Source: an uncultured Collinsella sp. (GTDB taxonomy: Bacteria; Actinomycetota; Coriobacteriia; Coriobacteriales; Coriobacteriaceae). Taken from it: a stretch of DNA of 64,000 nucleotides. Made by a program: the position numbers and the translations under genes. Shown here piece by piece: positions 8,517 to 17,000 of this stretch (positions are counted from its first letter, which is position 1; each line of letters starts with the position of its first letter). Location: NCBI GenBank assembly GCA_934667065.1, contig CAKULD010000001.1, positions 248,001-312,000 on the forward strand, written 5' to 3'. The notes beneath the pieces are model-generated. The model ran no database searches and was not told where the DNA came from. It saw only the letters and a list, made by a program, of their open reading frames with translations.

Positions 8517-8618
8517 CGGCTTCCCCAGGCACCCGATCTTGCCGTTCAAACCGTCGCTTGCGTACCAAAGTACGCGGCGCTCCTCTTTCACGGCAACCTC
8601 GGGTACCTGGGAAAGCCG
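8517..8618 (+). repeat. Structured hairpin repeat, copy A
   Basis: A 102-nt imperfect inverted repeat begins 6 nt after the stop of the first reductase gene. The outer arms pair CGGCTTCCCCAGG with CCTGGGAAAGCCG (one mismatch), the middle arms pair ACCCGA with TCGGGT and TTGCCG with CGGCAA. The centre holds a small hairpin GCGTAC-CAAA-GTACGC. The central 44 nt are almost identical to copy B at 9819-9926, while the arms differ but still pair. Confidence 0.8.
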
Positions 8619-8660
8619 TCTCCGTTGTCGGATTTCTTAGTTTTTCTTTTTTGGAGTTGT

Positions 8661-9824
8661 ATGCCCGAGGTTTCTGAGCAGCCGTTGCCGCGCACGTTTG
8701 AGGAGTTCAACGAGCAGCGCAAGGCGGCGTTTATTCGCGTTAAGGACTACAAGCAGGCCGGCAATCGCCTGGTCGGTTTTTTGTGCAGCTATACGCCGCT
8801 CGAGATTATCGATGCCGCGGGGGCTGCAAGCGTCGCCCTGTGCGGTACGTCCGACGAGGTGATTCCCGAGGCCGAGAAGGTGCTGCCGGCAAACCTGTGC
8901 CCGCTCATCAAGTCGACCTACGGCTTTGCCTACTCGCAAAAGTGCCCGTTTACGTACTTTAGCGACATGATCATCGGCGAGACCACCTGCGACGGCAAGA
9001 AGAAGATGTACGAGCTGCTCAATGAGCTCAAGCGCACGTACATTCTGCATCTGCCGCAGAGCCGTGACCGTGCCTACGAGCGCGAGGGCTGGTACGAGGA
9101 GTGCCGCCTGCTCAAGGAGGAGCTCGAGAACTTCTACGGCATTACGATTACCGATGACGACCTGCGCGCTGCCGTGCGTCGTCGCAACCGCCTGCGCGCC
9201 GCCCAGCTCGAGATGTTTGCGCTGCAGGCCAACCAGCCGGCGGCTATGAGCGGCGTCGACCTGATGAGCACCATGTTCGCCGGTACGTTTAGCTTTGATA
9301 TCGAGGCCTATACGCAGCAGCTTGAGCAGAAGGTCGCTGCCCTGCGCGAGGCTTACGACGCGGGCGAGCGCCCCGTTGCGGCGGATGCCAAGCGCATCCT
9401 GATCACCGGTTGCCCCGTGGGCGGTGTGATCAACAAGATCGGTCGCACCATCGAGTCCAACGGCGGCGTGGTCGTGTGCATGGACGACTGCTCGGGCGAG
9501 CGTACGGCCTCCATGATGATTGACCCCGACGCGCCCGATATCCTGCGCGCTATCGCCGATCGCTATCTGGACATCAACTGCTCGGTGATGATGCCCAACG
9601 ACGGGCGCATGGACAACACACTGGCCATGTGCGAGAAGTACCACGTCGATGGCGTGGTCGAGAGCGTGCTGCAGGCGTGCCACACCTTCAATGTGGAAAG
9701 CGCCCGCATGCAGGAGGCCGTCGAGGGCGCTGGCATTCCGTACATGAAGATCGAGACCGATTACAGCAACGGCGACATGGGTCAGATCGAGACCCGAATC
9801 GCCGCCTTTATCGAGACGCTCTAG
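8661..9824 (+). CDS. Double-cubane-cluster anaerobic reductase (2-hydroxyacyl-CoA dehydratase family), copy 2
   Basis: A 387-residue paralogue of the protein at 7227. It carries the same ordered motifs: LCSYTPLEIIDAAG near the N-terminus, NLCPLIKSTYGF near residue 88, CPFTYFSDMIIGETTCDGKK near 107-125, GCPVGGVINKIGRTIESNGG near 260, CMDDCSGER and a C-terminal VLQACHTFNVES. The ATG at 8661 has TTGGAG upstream. The two copies are clearly diverged, so they probably form a heteromeric pair like HgdA/HgdB or two reductases with different substrates sharing one activase. No in-frame UGA was found in either gene. Confidence 0.85.
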   Translation: MPEVSEQPLPRTFEEFNEQRKAAFIRVKDYKQAGNRLVGFLCSYTPLEIIDAAGAASVALCGTSDEVIPEAEKVLPANLCPLIKSTYGFAYSQKCPFTYFSDMIIGETTCDGKKKMYELLNELKRTYILHLPQSRDRAYEREGWYEECRLLKEELENFYGITITDDDLRAAVRRRNRLRAAQLEMFALQANQPAAMSGVDLMSTMFAGTFSFDIEAYTQQLEQKVAALREAYDAGERPVAADAKRILITGCPVGGVINKIGRTIESNGGVVVCMDDCSGERTASMMIDPDAPDILRAIADRYLDINCSVMMPNDGRMDNTLAMCEKYHVDGVVESVLQACHTFNVESARMQEAVEGAGIPYMKIETDYSNGDMGQIETRIAAFIETL

Positions 9825-9926
9825 CTTCCTCAGGCACCGGATCTTGCTCCTCAAACCGTCGCTTGCGTACCAAAGTACGCTGCGCTCCTCTTTCGGGGCA
9901 ATCTCCGGCACCTGAGAAACCTAGAG
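9819..9926 (+). repeat. Structured hairpin repeat, copy B
   Basis: A 108-nt imperfect inverted repeat overlaps the stop codon of the second reductase gene. Outer arms CTCTAGCTTCCTCAGG and CCTGAGAAACCTAGAG pair apart from three mismatches (one C.C, two C.A); TTGCTCC pairs with GGGGCAA. The central GCGTAC-CAAA-GTACGC hairpin is identical to copy A. Differences between the copies in the arms preserve pairing (for example CCCGA/TCGGG against CCGGA/TCTCCGG). Confidence 0.8.
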
Positions 9927-9978
9927 CTAAGGCGCCCGAACGCGCCACTGTCTTTGATGTTTAGATTGGGAGAGAGCC

Positions 9979-10743
9979 ATGATGGGGATCGGGATCGATA
10001 TCGGGTCTACGGCGGCAAAGGCTGCTGTGGTCGATGGAGAGGGTTCGGTGGCGTGGACGTGTGTGCAGCCAACCGGGTTCTCGTCGGTCGATGCGGCCGA
10101 GCGCCTGCGCGCAGAGCTTGCTTCGGCCGGCTACGACGTGGCGGCCGACGACGTGCGTGTGGTCGCGACCGGTTACGGCCGTGTCGCCGTGCCCTATGCG
10201 CACAAGGTCGTGACCGAGATCACCTGCCATGGTACCGGCGCTGTGGCGCTCTTTGGCGACCACGGCACCGTGATCGATGTGGGCGGCCAGGACACCAAGG
10301 TCATCCAACTTAAAGGCGGCCGCGTGGCCAAGTTTGCCATGAACGACAAGTGCGCTGCCGGTACGGGGCGCTTTTTGGAGATCATGGCCGATCGTCTGGG
10401 CATTTCTCAGCAGCAGATGGCAGACCTTGCCCGCTCCGGTGAGCCAACCAAGATCAGCAGCATGTGTACGGTGTTTGCCGAAAGTGAGGTCATCAGTCTC
10501 ATCGGTCGTGGCGAGCCGCGCGAGAACATCGCGCGCGGTGTGATCGAAAGCGTCGTGTCGCGCGTGGCGACTATGGCCGGGCAGGCAGCGGGCGCCCCGT
10601 ACTACCTGACCGGCGGTCTGTGCGAGAACGCTTACGTTGTGGAGCGGCTGGGAGCGCTGCTGGGCTCGCCGGTGACCACCTCGCCCCAGGCTCGCTTCGC
10701 CGGCGCGATCGGCGCGGCCATTCGCGCGCAGCAACTCGTCTGA
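9979..10743 (+). CDS. ASKHA-type activase (2-hydroxyacyl-CoA dehydratase activator family)
   Basis: A 254-residue ATPase of the HgdC/YjiL family. It binds a [4Fe-4S] cluster at its dimer interface and uses ATP to push one electron into its partner reductase. It starts GIDIGSTAAKAAVVDG (phosphate-1 loop) and has VIDVGGQDTKVI (phosphate-2). The cluster Cys are Cys125 in DKCAAGTGRF and Cys163 in SSMCTVF, spaced as in HgdC. The C-terminal ends with an adenosine-binding YYLTGGLCENAYV region. GGGAGAGAG precedes the start; an adjacent second ATG at 9982 is equally possible. The neighbouring paralogues at 7227 and 8661 are its likely partners. Confidence 0.9.
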   Translation: MMGIGIDIGSTAAKAAVVDGEGSVAWTCVQPTGFSSVDAAERLRAELASAGYDVAADDVRVVATGYGRVAVPYAHKVVTEITCHGTGAVALFGDHGTVIDVGGQDTKVIQLKGGRVAKFAMNDKCAAGTGRFLEIMADRLGISQQQMADLARSGEPTKISSMCTVFAESEVISLIGRGEPRENIARGVIESVVSRVATMAGQAAGAPYYLTGGLCENAYVVERLGALLGSPVTTSPQARFAGAIGAAIRAQQLV

Positions 10744-10813
10744 TATGCCGGACGTAGATTCGCGTTCATGCGTATACTGGGAAGAAATGACTGATTGATG
10801 AGAGGAGGTATCG

Positions 10814-11863
10814 ATGGCAGAGGACACGATTAGGCTCACGTCTATGACCGCCGCAAGTGGTTGAGCCGCTAAGCTGGCTCCTGGAGCCCTCGCCCAGGTC
10901 CTGGGCGACTTACCCAATGTGCCCAACGACAACTTGCTCGTGGGGTTCGATACCTCCGACGATGCGAGTGTCTTCCGTGTTGGCGAGAACCTGGGACTCG
11001 TGCAGTCCATCGACTTCTTCCCGCCGATGGTCGACGACCCGTTCCTGTTTGGCCAAATCGCCGCGGCCAACTCGCTGTCGGATATCTACGCCATGGGCGG
11101 TACGCCGAGCCATGCCATGAACCTGCTGTGCATTCCCAGTTGCCTGGGTGCTGAGGTCGCCGGGCAGATTTTGGCGGGTGGCGCCGATAAGTGCGTCGAG
11201 GCGGGTTGTTCCATCGCGGGCGGTCACACCATCAACGATGACGAGCCCAAGTACGGCCTGTCCGTGAGCGGCTTTGTCCCGCTCGATCGGATGCTTGCCA
11301 ACAGTGGCGCGCGCGTGGGCGATGCCCTGTTGCTGACCAAGGCGGTTGGCTCGGGCATCATCACCACGGCCATTAAGGGCGAGCTTATCGAGCAGGATGA
11401 GGCCACGGCGATGTTTGATTCGATGCGCACCCTCAACGAGGCGCCGATTCGCCTTGCCGAGGGGCTCGAACTCCACGGCTGCACCGACGTTACGGGCTTT
11501 GGCCTGATCGGACATGCGTGCGAGATGGCCGAGGGCTCGGGTGTGCAGATTGAGCTCGTGTCGGGCGCGGTGCCGCTCTTTGACCAGGTGCTCGACATGG
11601 CGCGTCTGGGCATTATCCCGGCGGGCGCCTACCGCAACCAGGACTTCTTTGGCTCGCGCGTGGCAGCTGACGAGGACCTGGAGTCGGGTATGTTGGACGC
11701 GCTCTACGATCCGCAGACCTCGGGCGGATTGCTTATTGCGGCGTCTTCCCCCGATGTGGATGAGCTTACGCACCGCCTGCATGCCGAAGGCCGTATCACC
11801 GCCGTTGTCGGTCGCGTGTGCGAGCCAGTACCGGGCGGTCCCGCTGTCCGCGTTGTCCGTTAG
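10814..11863 (+). CDS. selD: Selenide, water dikinase SelD, a selenoprotein with in-frame UGA (Sec17)
   Basis: SelD makes selenophosphate from selenide and ATP, the selenium donor for SelA and for seleno-modifications. Translation from ATG 10814 (AGGAGG upstream) reads TAASG, then TGA at 10862-10864, then AAKLAPGAL, where most SelD proteins have Cys or Sec in the xGCxxK motif. Reading UGA as selenocysteine gives 349 residues, the normal length, with Sec17 and Lys20 as catalytic residues. Later motifs DDASVF, SDIYAMGG, GGHTIND, TDVTGFGL and PQTSGGLL are typical. A gene finder that stops at UGA would start the protein late at 10919 and lose the active site. selA, selB and selC in this window supply the decoding machinery. 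Confidence 0.95.
10862..10907 (+). other. Candidate SECIS region of selD
   Basis: Immediately after the UGA (10862-10864) two small hairpins follow: GGCTC-CTG-GAGCC (10876-10888) and a perfect 7-bp stem CGCCCAG-GTC-CTGGGCG (10891-10907). The second places a G and U in the loop about 34 nt after UGA, within the range known for bacterial SECIS elements. Which hairpin SelB binds is not certain. Confidence 0.6.
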
Positions 11864-11919
11864 CGGTCCATGTATTCAACTATCTATCGTTTCAGAACGA
11901 TTTACTCGAAAGGAAAACT

Positions 11920-12546
11920 ATGTCTACCAAGATTGAAGTCAATGCCATGGGCGATGCCTGCCCGCTGCCCGTCGTCAAGACGCTCAAGGCTCTGAAGCAG
12001 CTCGATGGTGAGGGCGCCGTCGTGACCTCGGTCGATAACGAGACCGCCGTCAAGAATATCTCCAAGATGGCACAGGAGAAGGGCTGCACGGCCTCGGTCG
12101 AGAAGGTTGCGGACGCCGAGTGGCACGTGACCGTGGCGACCTCTGGCGCCGTTGTCGTGGCCGATCCCGAGCAGGATGGCGCCGCCTTCTGCGACGCCAG
12201 CGCCGGCAAGGGCAAGCTGGTCATCTCCGTCTACACCGACTGTATGGGCCGCGGCGACGACGAGCTGGGCCACAAGCTCATGAAGGCTTTCATCTTTGCC
12301 GTGACGCAGCAGGAGGAGCTGCCCGCGACCATGCTGTTCTACAACGGCGGCGCCAAGCTCACCGTCGAGGGCTCGCCGGTGCTCGACGACCTGAAGGGTC
12401 TGGCCGAGCAGGGTGTTGAGATCCTTACCTGCGGCACCTGCCTCGATCATTTTGGCATTAAAGACCAGCTCGCGGTGGGCGAGGTCACCAACATGTACGT
12501 GATCGTGGAGAAGATGGAGCAGGCCGTGCGCGTCGTGCGCCCGTAA
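11920..12546 (+). CDS. yedF: Selenium metabolism protein YedF (TusA-DsrE type)
   Basis: A 208-residue two-domain protein. Residues 1-75 are a TusA-like sulfur/selenium carrier with the signature GDACPLPVVKTLKAL, Cys14 being the carrier residue. Residues about 95-208 are a DsrE-like domain with a GVEILTCGTCLDHFG segment holding two further Cys. YedF of this architecture is a known genomic marker of selenium use, often adjacent to selD, and is thought to carry reduced selenium. It starts at ATG 11920 with AAAGGAAA upstream, 56 nt after selD, and is followed by a DUF3343 gene and a cysteine desulfurase. Confidence 0.92.
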   Translation: MSTKIEVNAMGDACPLPVVKTLKALKQLDGEGAVVTSVDNETAVKNISKMAQEKGCTASVEKVADAEWHVTVATSGAVVVADPEQDGAAFCDASAGKGKLVISVYTDCMGRGDDELGHKLMKAFIFAVTQQEELPATMLFYNGGAKLTVEGSPVLDDLKGLAEQGVEILTCGTCLDHFGIKDQLAVGEVTNMYVIVEKMEQAVRVVRP

Positions 12547-12564
12547 CGTTTGGGCGGGATTGCC

Positions 12565-12816
12565 ATGAGAGAAAAGCGCCCGGCGCTGGTCATCACGTTT
12601 CCCACCACGGCGGCCGCCATGGGCTGCGAGTCCCTGTGCACAGAACTTGGCCTTCCCGGACGCACGATTCCCGTGCCGGGGGAGGTCGCTGCCGGCTGCG
12701 GCTTGGCGTGGAAGGCCTTGCCTGCGGATGAGGAACTGCTGCGTGGCGAACTTGCTGCGGCCGGCGTTCCCACCGAGGGCTTTACCGTGATCGACATGTG
12801 GGAGGTCGTGCGATGA
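12565..12816 (+). CDS. DUF3343 putative Se/S carrier-like protein
   Basis: An 83-residue protein of the DUF3343 family. It begins with a beta-strand LVITFPTTAAAMGCESLC and has the family core GRTIPVPGEVAAGCGLAWKA, with conserved Cys in GCESLC and AGCGL. DUF3343 proteins recur beside selD and yedF and are proposed carriers or modifiers of selenium. Its TGA stop overlaps the ATG of the cysteine desulfurase (ATGA at 12813-12816), so translation is coupled. A second member of this family sits at 53747. The biochemical role has not been shown. Confidence 0.85.
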   Translation: MREKRPALVITFPTTAAAMGCESLCTELGLPGRTIPVPGEVAAGCGLAWKALPADEELLRGELAAAGVPTEGFTVIDMWEVVR

Positions 12817-13955
12817 TCTATCTGGATAACGCGGCGACGACCATGCATAAGCCGCAAGCGGTGATTGATGCCGTGACGCAGGCGATGTGCTCGCTCGGCA
12901 ATGCCGGGCGCGGTGCCACATCGGGTGCACTCGATGCCGCGCGCACCATCCACGGTTGCCGCGCCAAGCTCGCGCGCCTGCTGGGTTGCCCGCGGGCCGA
13001 CCATGTGTGCTTTACGCCCAACTCGACGGCGGCGCTCAACACCGCCATCAACGGCGTGGTGCGCCCCGGTGACCGCGTGGTCACGACGGTGCTCGAGCAT
13101 AACTCCGTGCTGCGTCCGCTCAATCGTCTTGCGGCGGAGCGGGGCGTTACCGTTGATCATGTCGGCTGCGATGCGAGCGGCGTACTCGACTATGACGAGC
13201 TTGAGCGCCTGGTGACGCCGGGCACGCGTGCCGTGGTGGTGACGCATGCCTCTAACGTGACTGGCAACGCCGTTGATGTTGCGCGCGTGGCGGAGATGGT
13301 CCACGCGGCCGGCGCGCTCGTGATCGTTGATGCCTCGCAGTCTGCCGGCGCGGCAAAGATTGACATGGCGGCGATGGGGCTCGACATCGTGTGCTTTACC
13401 GGCCACAAAGGGCTGATGGGTCCGCAGGGTACCGGTGGCCTGGCTGTGGCGGAGGGCGTCGGCGTGGCGCCGTGGGCCATGGGCGGCACGGGCGTGCACA
13501 GCTTCGACGCGCTGCAACCGATGGAGTGGCCCACGCGCTTGGAGGCCGGAACGCTCAACGGGCATGGCATCGCGGGCCTTTCCGCCGGTCTCGACTTTAT
13601 CGAGGCCCAGGGCGGAGTCGAGGCGATTGCTGCGCACGAGCGTGAGCTGGCCGACCGCTTCCTGGCTGGCGTGCGAGAGATTCCGGGCATTACGCTCTAC
13701 GGCTCCTTTGACCAGCCGATACGCTCGGCGATTGTGTCGCTCAATGTGGGCGATATCGATTCTGCCGAGATCTCCGATGCGCTCATGCAAGGGTGGGGGA
13801 TTGCGACCCGTCCTGGCGCCCATTGTGCCCCGCTTATGCACCGCGCGCTGGGAACCGAGCGTCAGGGTGTCGTCCGCTTTTCGTTTGGCTATTTCAACAC
13901 GGTCGAGGAGGTCGACACGGCTATCGATGCGCTGCGCGATTTGAGCCGCGATTAA
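12813..13955 (+). CDS. Cysteine desulfurase / selenocysteine lyase-like protein (EF2568 type)
   Basis: A 380-residue class V aminotransferase-fold PLP enzyme. It starts MIYLDNAATTMHKPQ, has the PLP Lys199 in TGHKGLMGPQGTGG, an upstream DASQSAGA aspartate loop, and the catalytic Cys338 in RPGAHCAPLMHRALGT. This architecture matches the EF2568-type cysteine desulfurase family, which co-occurs with selD and selenium-dependent molybdenum hydroxylases. It probably mobilises S or Se from cysteine or selenocysteine for the YedF/DUF3343/SelD route. It could instead serve Mo-hydroxylase sulfuration. The overlap with the DUF3343 gene argues for a shared task. No scaffold such as SufU or IscU lies beside it. 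Confidence 0.88.
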   Translation: MIYLDNAATTMHKPQAVIDAVTQAMCSLGNAGRGATSGALDAARTIHGCRAKLARLLGCPRADHVCFTPNSTAALNTAINGVVRPGDRVVTTVLEHNSVLRPLNRLAAERGVTVDHVGCDASGVLDYDELERLVTPGTRAVVVTHASNVTGNAVDVARVAEMVHAAGALVIVDASQSAGAAKIDMAAMGLDIVCFTGHKGLMGPQGTGGLAVAEGVGVAPWAMGGTGVHSFDALQPMEWPTRLEAGTLNGHGIAGLSAGLDFIEAQGGVEAIAAHERELADRFLAGVREIPGITLYGSFDQPIRSAIVSLNVGDIDSAEISDALMQGWGIATRPGAHCAPLMHRALGTERQGVVRFSFGYFNTVEEVDTAIDALRDLSRD

Positions 13956-14082
13956 CGCAACCATTTGCGCCCCTTGATAAACCGTTTGCGCAACCGACCC
14001 GCATTATTGCCAAAATACGGTACTGTGAAATGATGGCCCACCATGGGTCCTCGGTATCTTTACGAATTGCGGGAAGGTTCCT

Positions 14083-17000
14083 ATGAACAGGATCACTGCT
14101 GCCCTCTATAGATTTTTGGTCGTCTATCTTTCGGTCGCGATGGTTGTGACCTCGATACCGCTTGCGCCTAGCACGGCTTATGCCGATGATAGCTCGGCGC
14201 TTGCCATCGAGAGCGAGGCCCAAGAGGCCGACTCGGACTCTGACACTGATGCCGATGCGGTCGATGATTCATCATCGGCGAATGAGGGCAGCTCATCAGC
14301 AGCTTCCGACTCGACTGATAGCTCTCAGGACAAATCGTCAAGCTCGGATACCAACACTCTCGCGTCGAGCCTGGCGCAGGATCTCGCAAGCGACGCGACC
14401 GACTCCGATGCCGCAAAAAGCCTGGCTGCGATGGCAGAGCCCTCGTCCGATGACAGCGAAGTCGATGCCCTCACGTACGAGCCAACGGTCTATGAATATG
14501 CCAAGTTTATGCCGAACTACTATTTGTATCCGTGCGATGCAAACGGAAACATAACGGTTGAGATAGACGAGAGCGATCCATACAAGAATTCTGTCGACGG
14601 TCGTTGGGTAACGAATCTGATTGTCGATTACGGGATGGACAAGGTCCCCGTACAGCTCTGCGAGGGCTCTTCCAATCTGCGTTCAGTGCGCTTTGAAAAT
14701 CAATCCATTTCTGAAATCGGCAAACATGCCTTCTATCAGTGTTCGAATCTCACTGATGTCAGCCTTTCCGGTATGACCATCGGGGCCATCGAATCAGAGG
14801 CGTTTTTTGGGTGCAAGTCGCTTACGAGTCTGAACATCAACGAGGTTACCAACATCGGCTCTATGGGCAATGCCGCGTTTGCTGGGAGTGGGCTGGTGTC
14901 GACGGGGCTTGACAAGGTTGTCGGACTCAAGTCGATTCCCGATAACGCCTACGACAGCTGTAGAGCTCTGACCGATAGCGGTCTGGGCAAGAACACCTCC
15001 ATTACATCGATTGGCGCCTCTGCGTTCAAATACTGCTCGAGTCTTGCGACCACGGGGCTCGAGCACAATACGACGATCGAGACGCTTGGCCGCGCCTGCT
15101 TCTACGGTGCCGACTTGAGCGGCGGGGTGACACTGCCCTATTATTCCAAGATCGAGTTACTGCCGAACGACGCGTTTGGCTACACCAATCTCGAGACCGT
15201 GTTCTTTGGGTGCAACCATGTGGTGCTCATTAATTCTGATTCGTTCCCCAAACGCAACATGACGGTTATGGTCCCTGCCAAGATGATTCCGCAGTACGCT
15301 AGCGGTCGTCCTAAGCAGGTATGGGAGAGCTGCAACGGAATACTTCCTGTCCCCGTGGGTAAGGTGCTTCAGAAAATCGAGATCTCTCGCGATCCCGACA
15401 AGATGACCTATGAGCAAGGGGAAAAGATCTCGCTCGAGGGCATGAGTATCAACTTTCAGTACCCCCATTCGTTGACCATTAGCGACTACGAGTCGCTCTT
15501 GACGCGCGAGATGGGCGAGTACCTCACGGCGACCCCCTGCGATGGCGACATCTTCGATGAGTCGATGGACGGAGAACCCATACAGCTGGTGTATGACGAT
15601 GGCTACACGCGCCTTGTCACGTACAGCAAGGGCAGCCTGCAGCAGGCGGCCTATGAGTACGCCAAACTCATGCCCAACTACTATCTGTATCCGTGCGATG
15701 CAAACGGAAATCTTACGGTAGAGATTGATGAGAACAACCCGCGCGAGAACTCTGTCGACGGTCGAATGGTAACGAATTTGATTGTCGATTACGGGGTGGA
15801 TGAAGTCGACGCACAACTCTGCGCCGACTCCACCAATCTGCGCTCAGTTCGCTTTGAGAATAGCTCCATTTCTAAAATTGGACTGCACGCCTTCTATAAC
15901 TGCCCGAATCTCACCGATATCACCCTTTCCGGCATGACCATCGGTACCATCGGGAAAGAGGCGTTCTATGGTTGCAAGTCGCTTACGAGCCTGAATATCA
16001 ACGAGACTGCCACCATCGGCTCGATGGGCGAGGCTGCTTTTGCCAGGAGCGGGCTGGTGTCCACGGGGCTCGACAAGGTTGTTGGTCTCACGTCGATTCC
16101 CACCATGGCCTACGAGCGGTGCGAGGCTTTGACCGATACCGGCTTAGACAAGAACTCCTCCATTACATCGATTGGCGATTGCGCGTTCAGGTACTGCTCG
16201 AGCCTTGCTACCACAGGGCTCGAGAGCAATACAACGGTCGAAACGCTTGGCCACAACTGCTTCTCCGGCACTGACTTGAGCGGCGGGCTGACGCTTCCCT
16301 ATAACTCTAAGATCGAGGAGTTGCCGAAAGGGGCATTTGACGGCACCAATCTCGAGACCGTATTCCTTGGGTGCAACCATGCGGTGCTCATCAATACCGA
16401 CACGTTTCCCAAGTACAACATGACGGTTATGGTCCCCGCAAAGATGATTTCAAAGTATGCTAACGGGCATCCCAAAGCTGTTTGGGAGAGGTGCAATGGC
16501 TGCCTGCCCGTCCCCGTGGGCAAGGTGCTCAAAAACGTTGAGATCTCGTGCGATCCCGACAATATGACCTATGCGCCGGGGGACACCATTTCGCTCGAGG
16601 GCATGAGCGTCGAGCTCGATTACCCGCATACGGTATCGATTTGGAACTACGAGGCCCTCATAAAGGAAGAGCTCGGCGAGTACCTTAAGGCGACCCCCTG
16701 CGATGATGACGTCTTCGATGAGTCGATGGACGGACAGCCCGTAAAGCTCGTGTATGACGACGGCTATTCGCATTTTGAAACCCAGACCAAGGGCGTTTTG
16801 CATCTCAAGAAGCCCGCGTCGTCACCGCTTACTATCTCTTATGTCCAAGCGAACAATCGGCGCGGATGCAAGTTGATGGACGGCGTTGAGCTGCCCGATG
16901 TTTCCGGTGCGATGACGATCGATGCGGGCACCGAGGTCACGCTCGATGCCGGTGCTCTGGGAATGCTCAACGATAACCTTACCTTTAAGGGCTGGTATGA

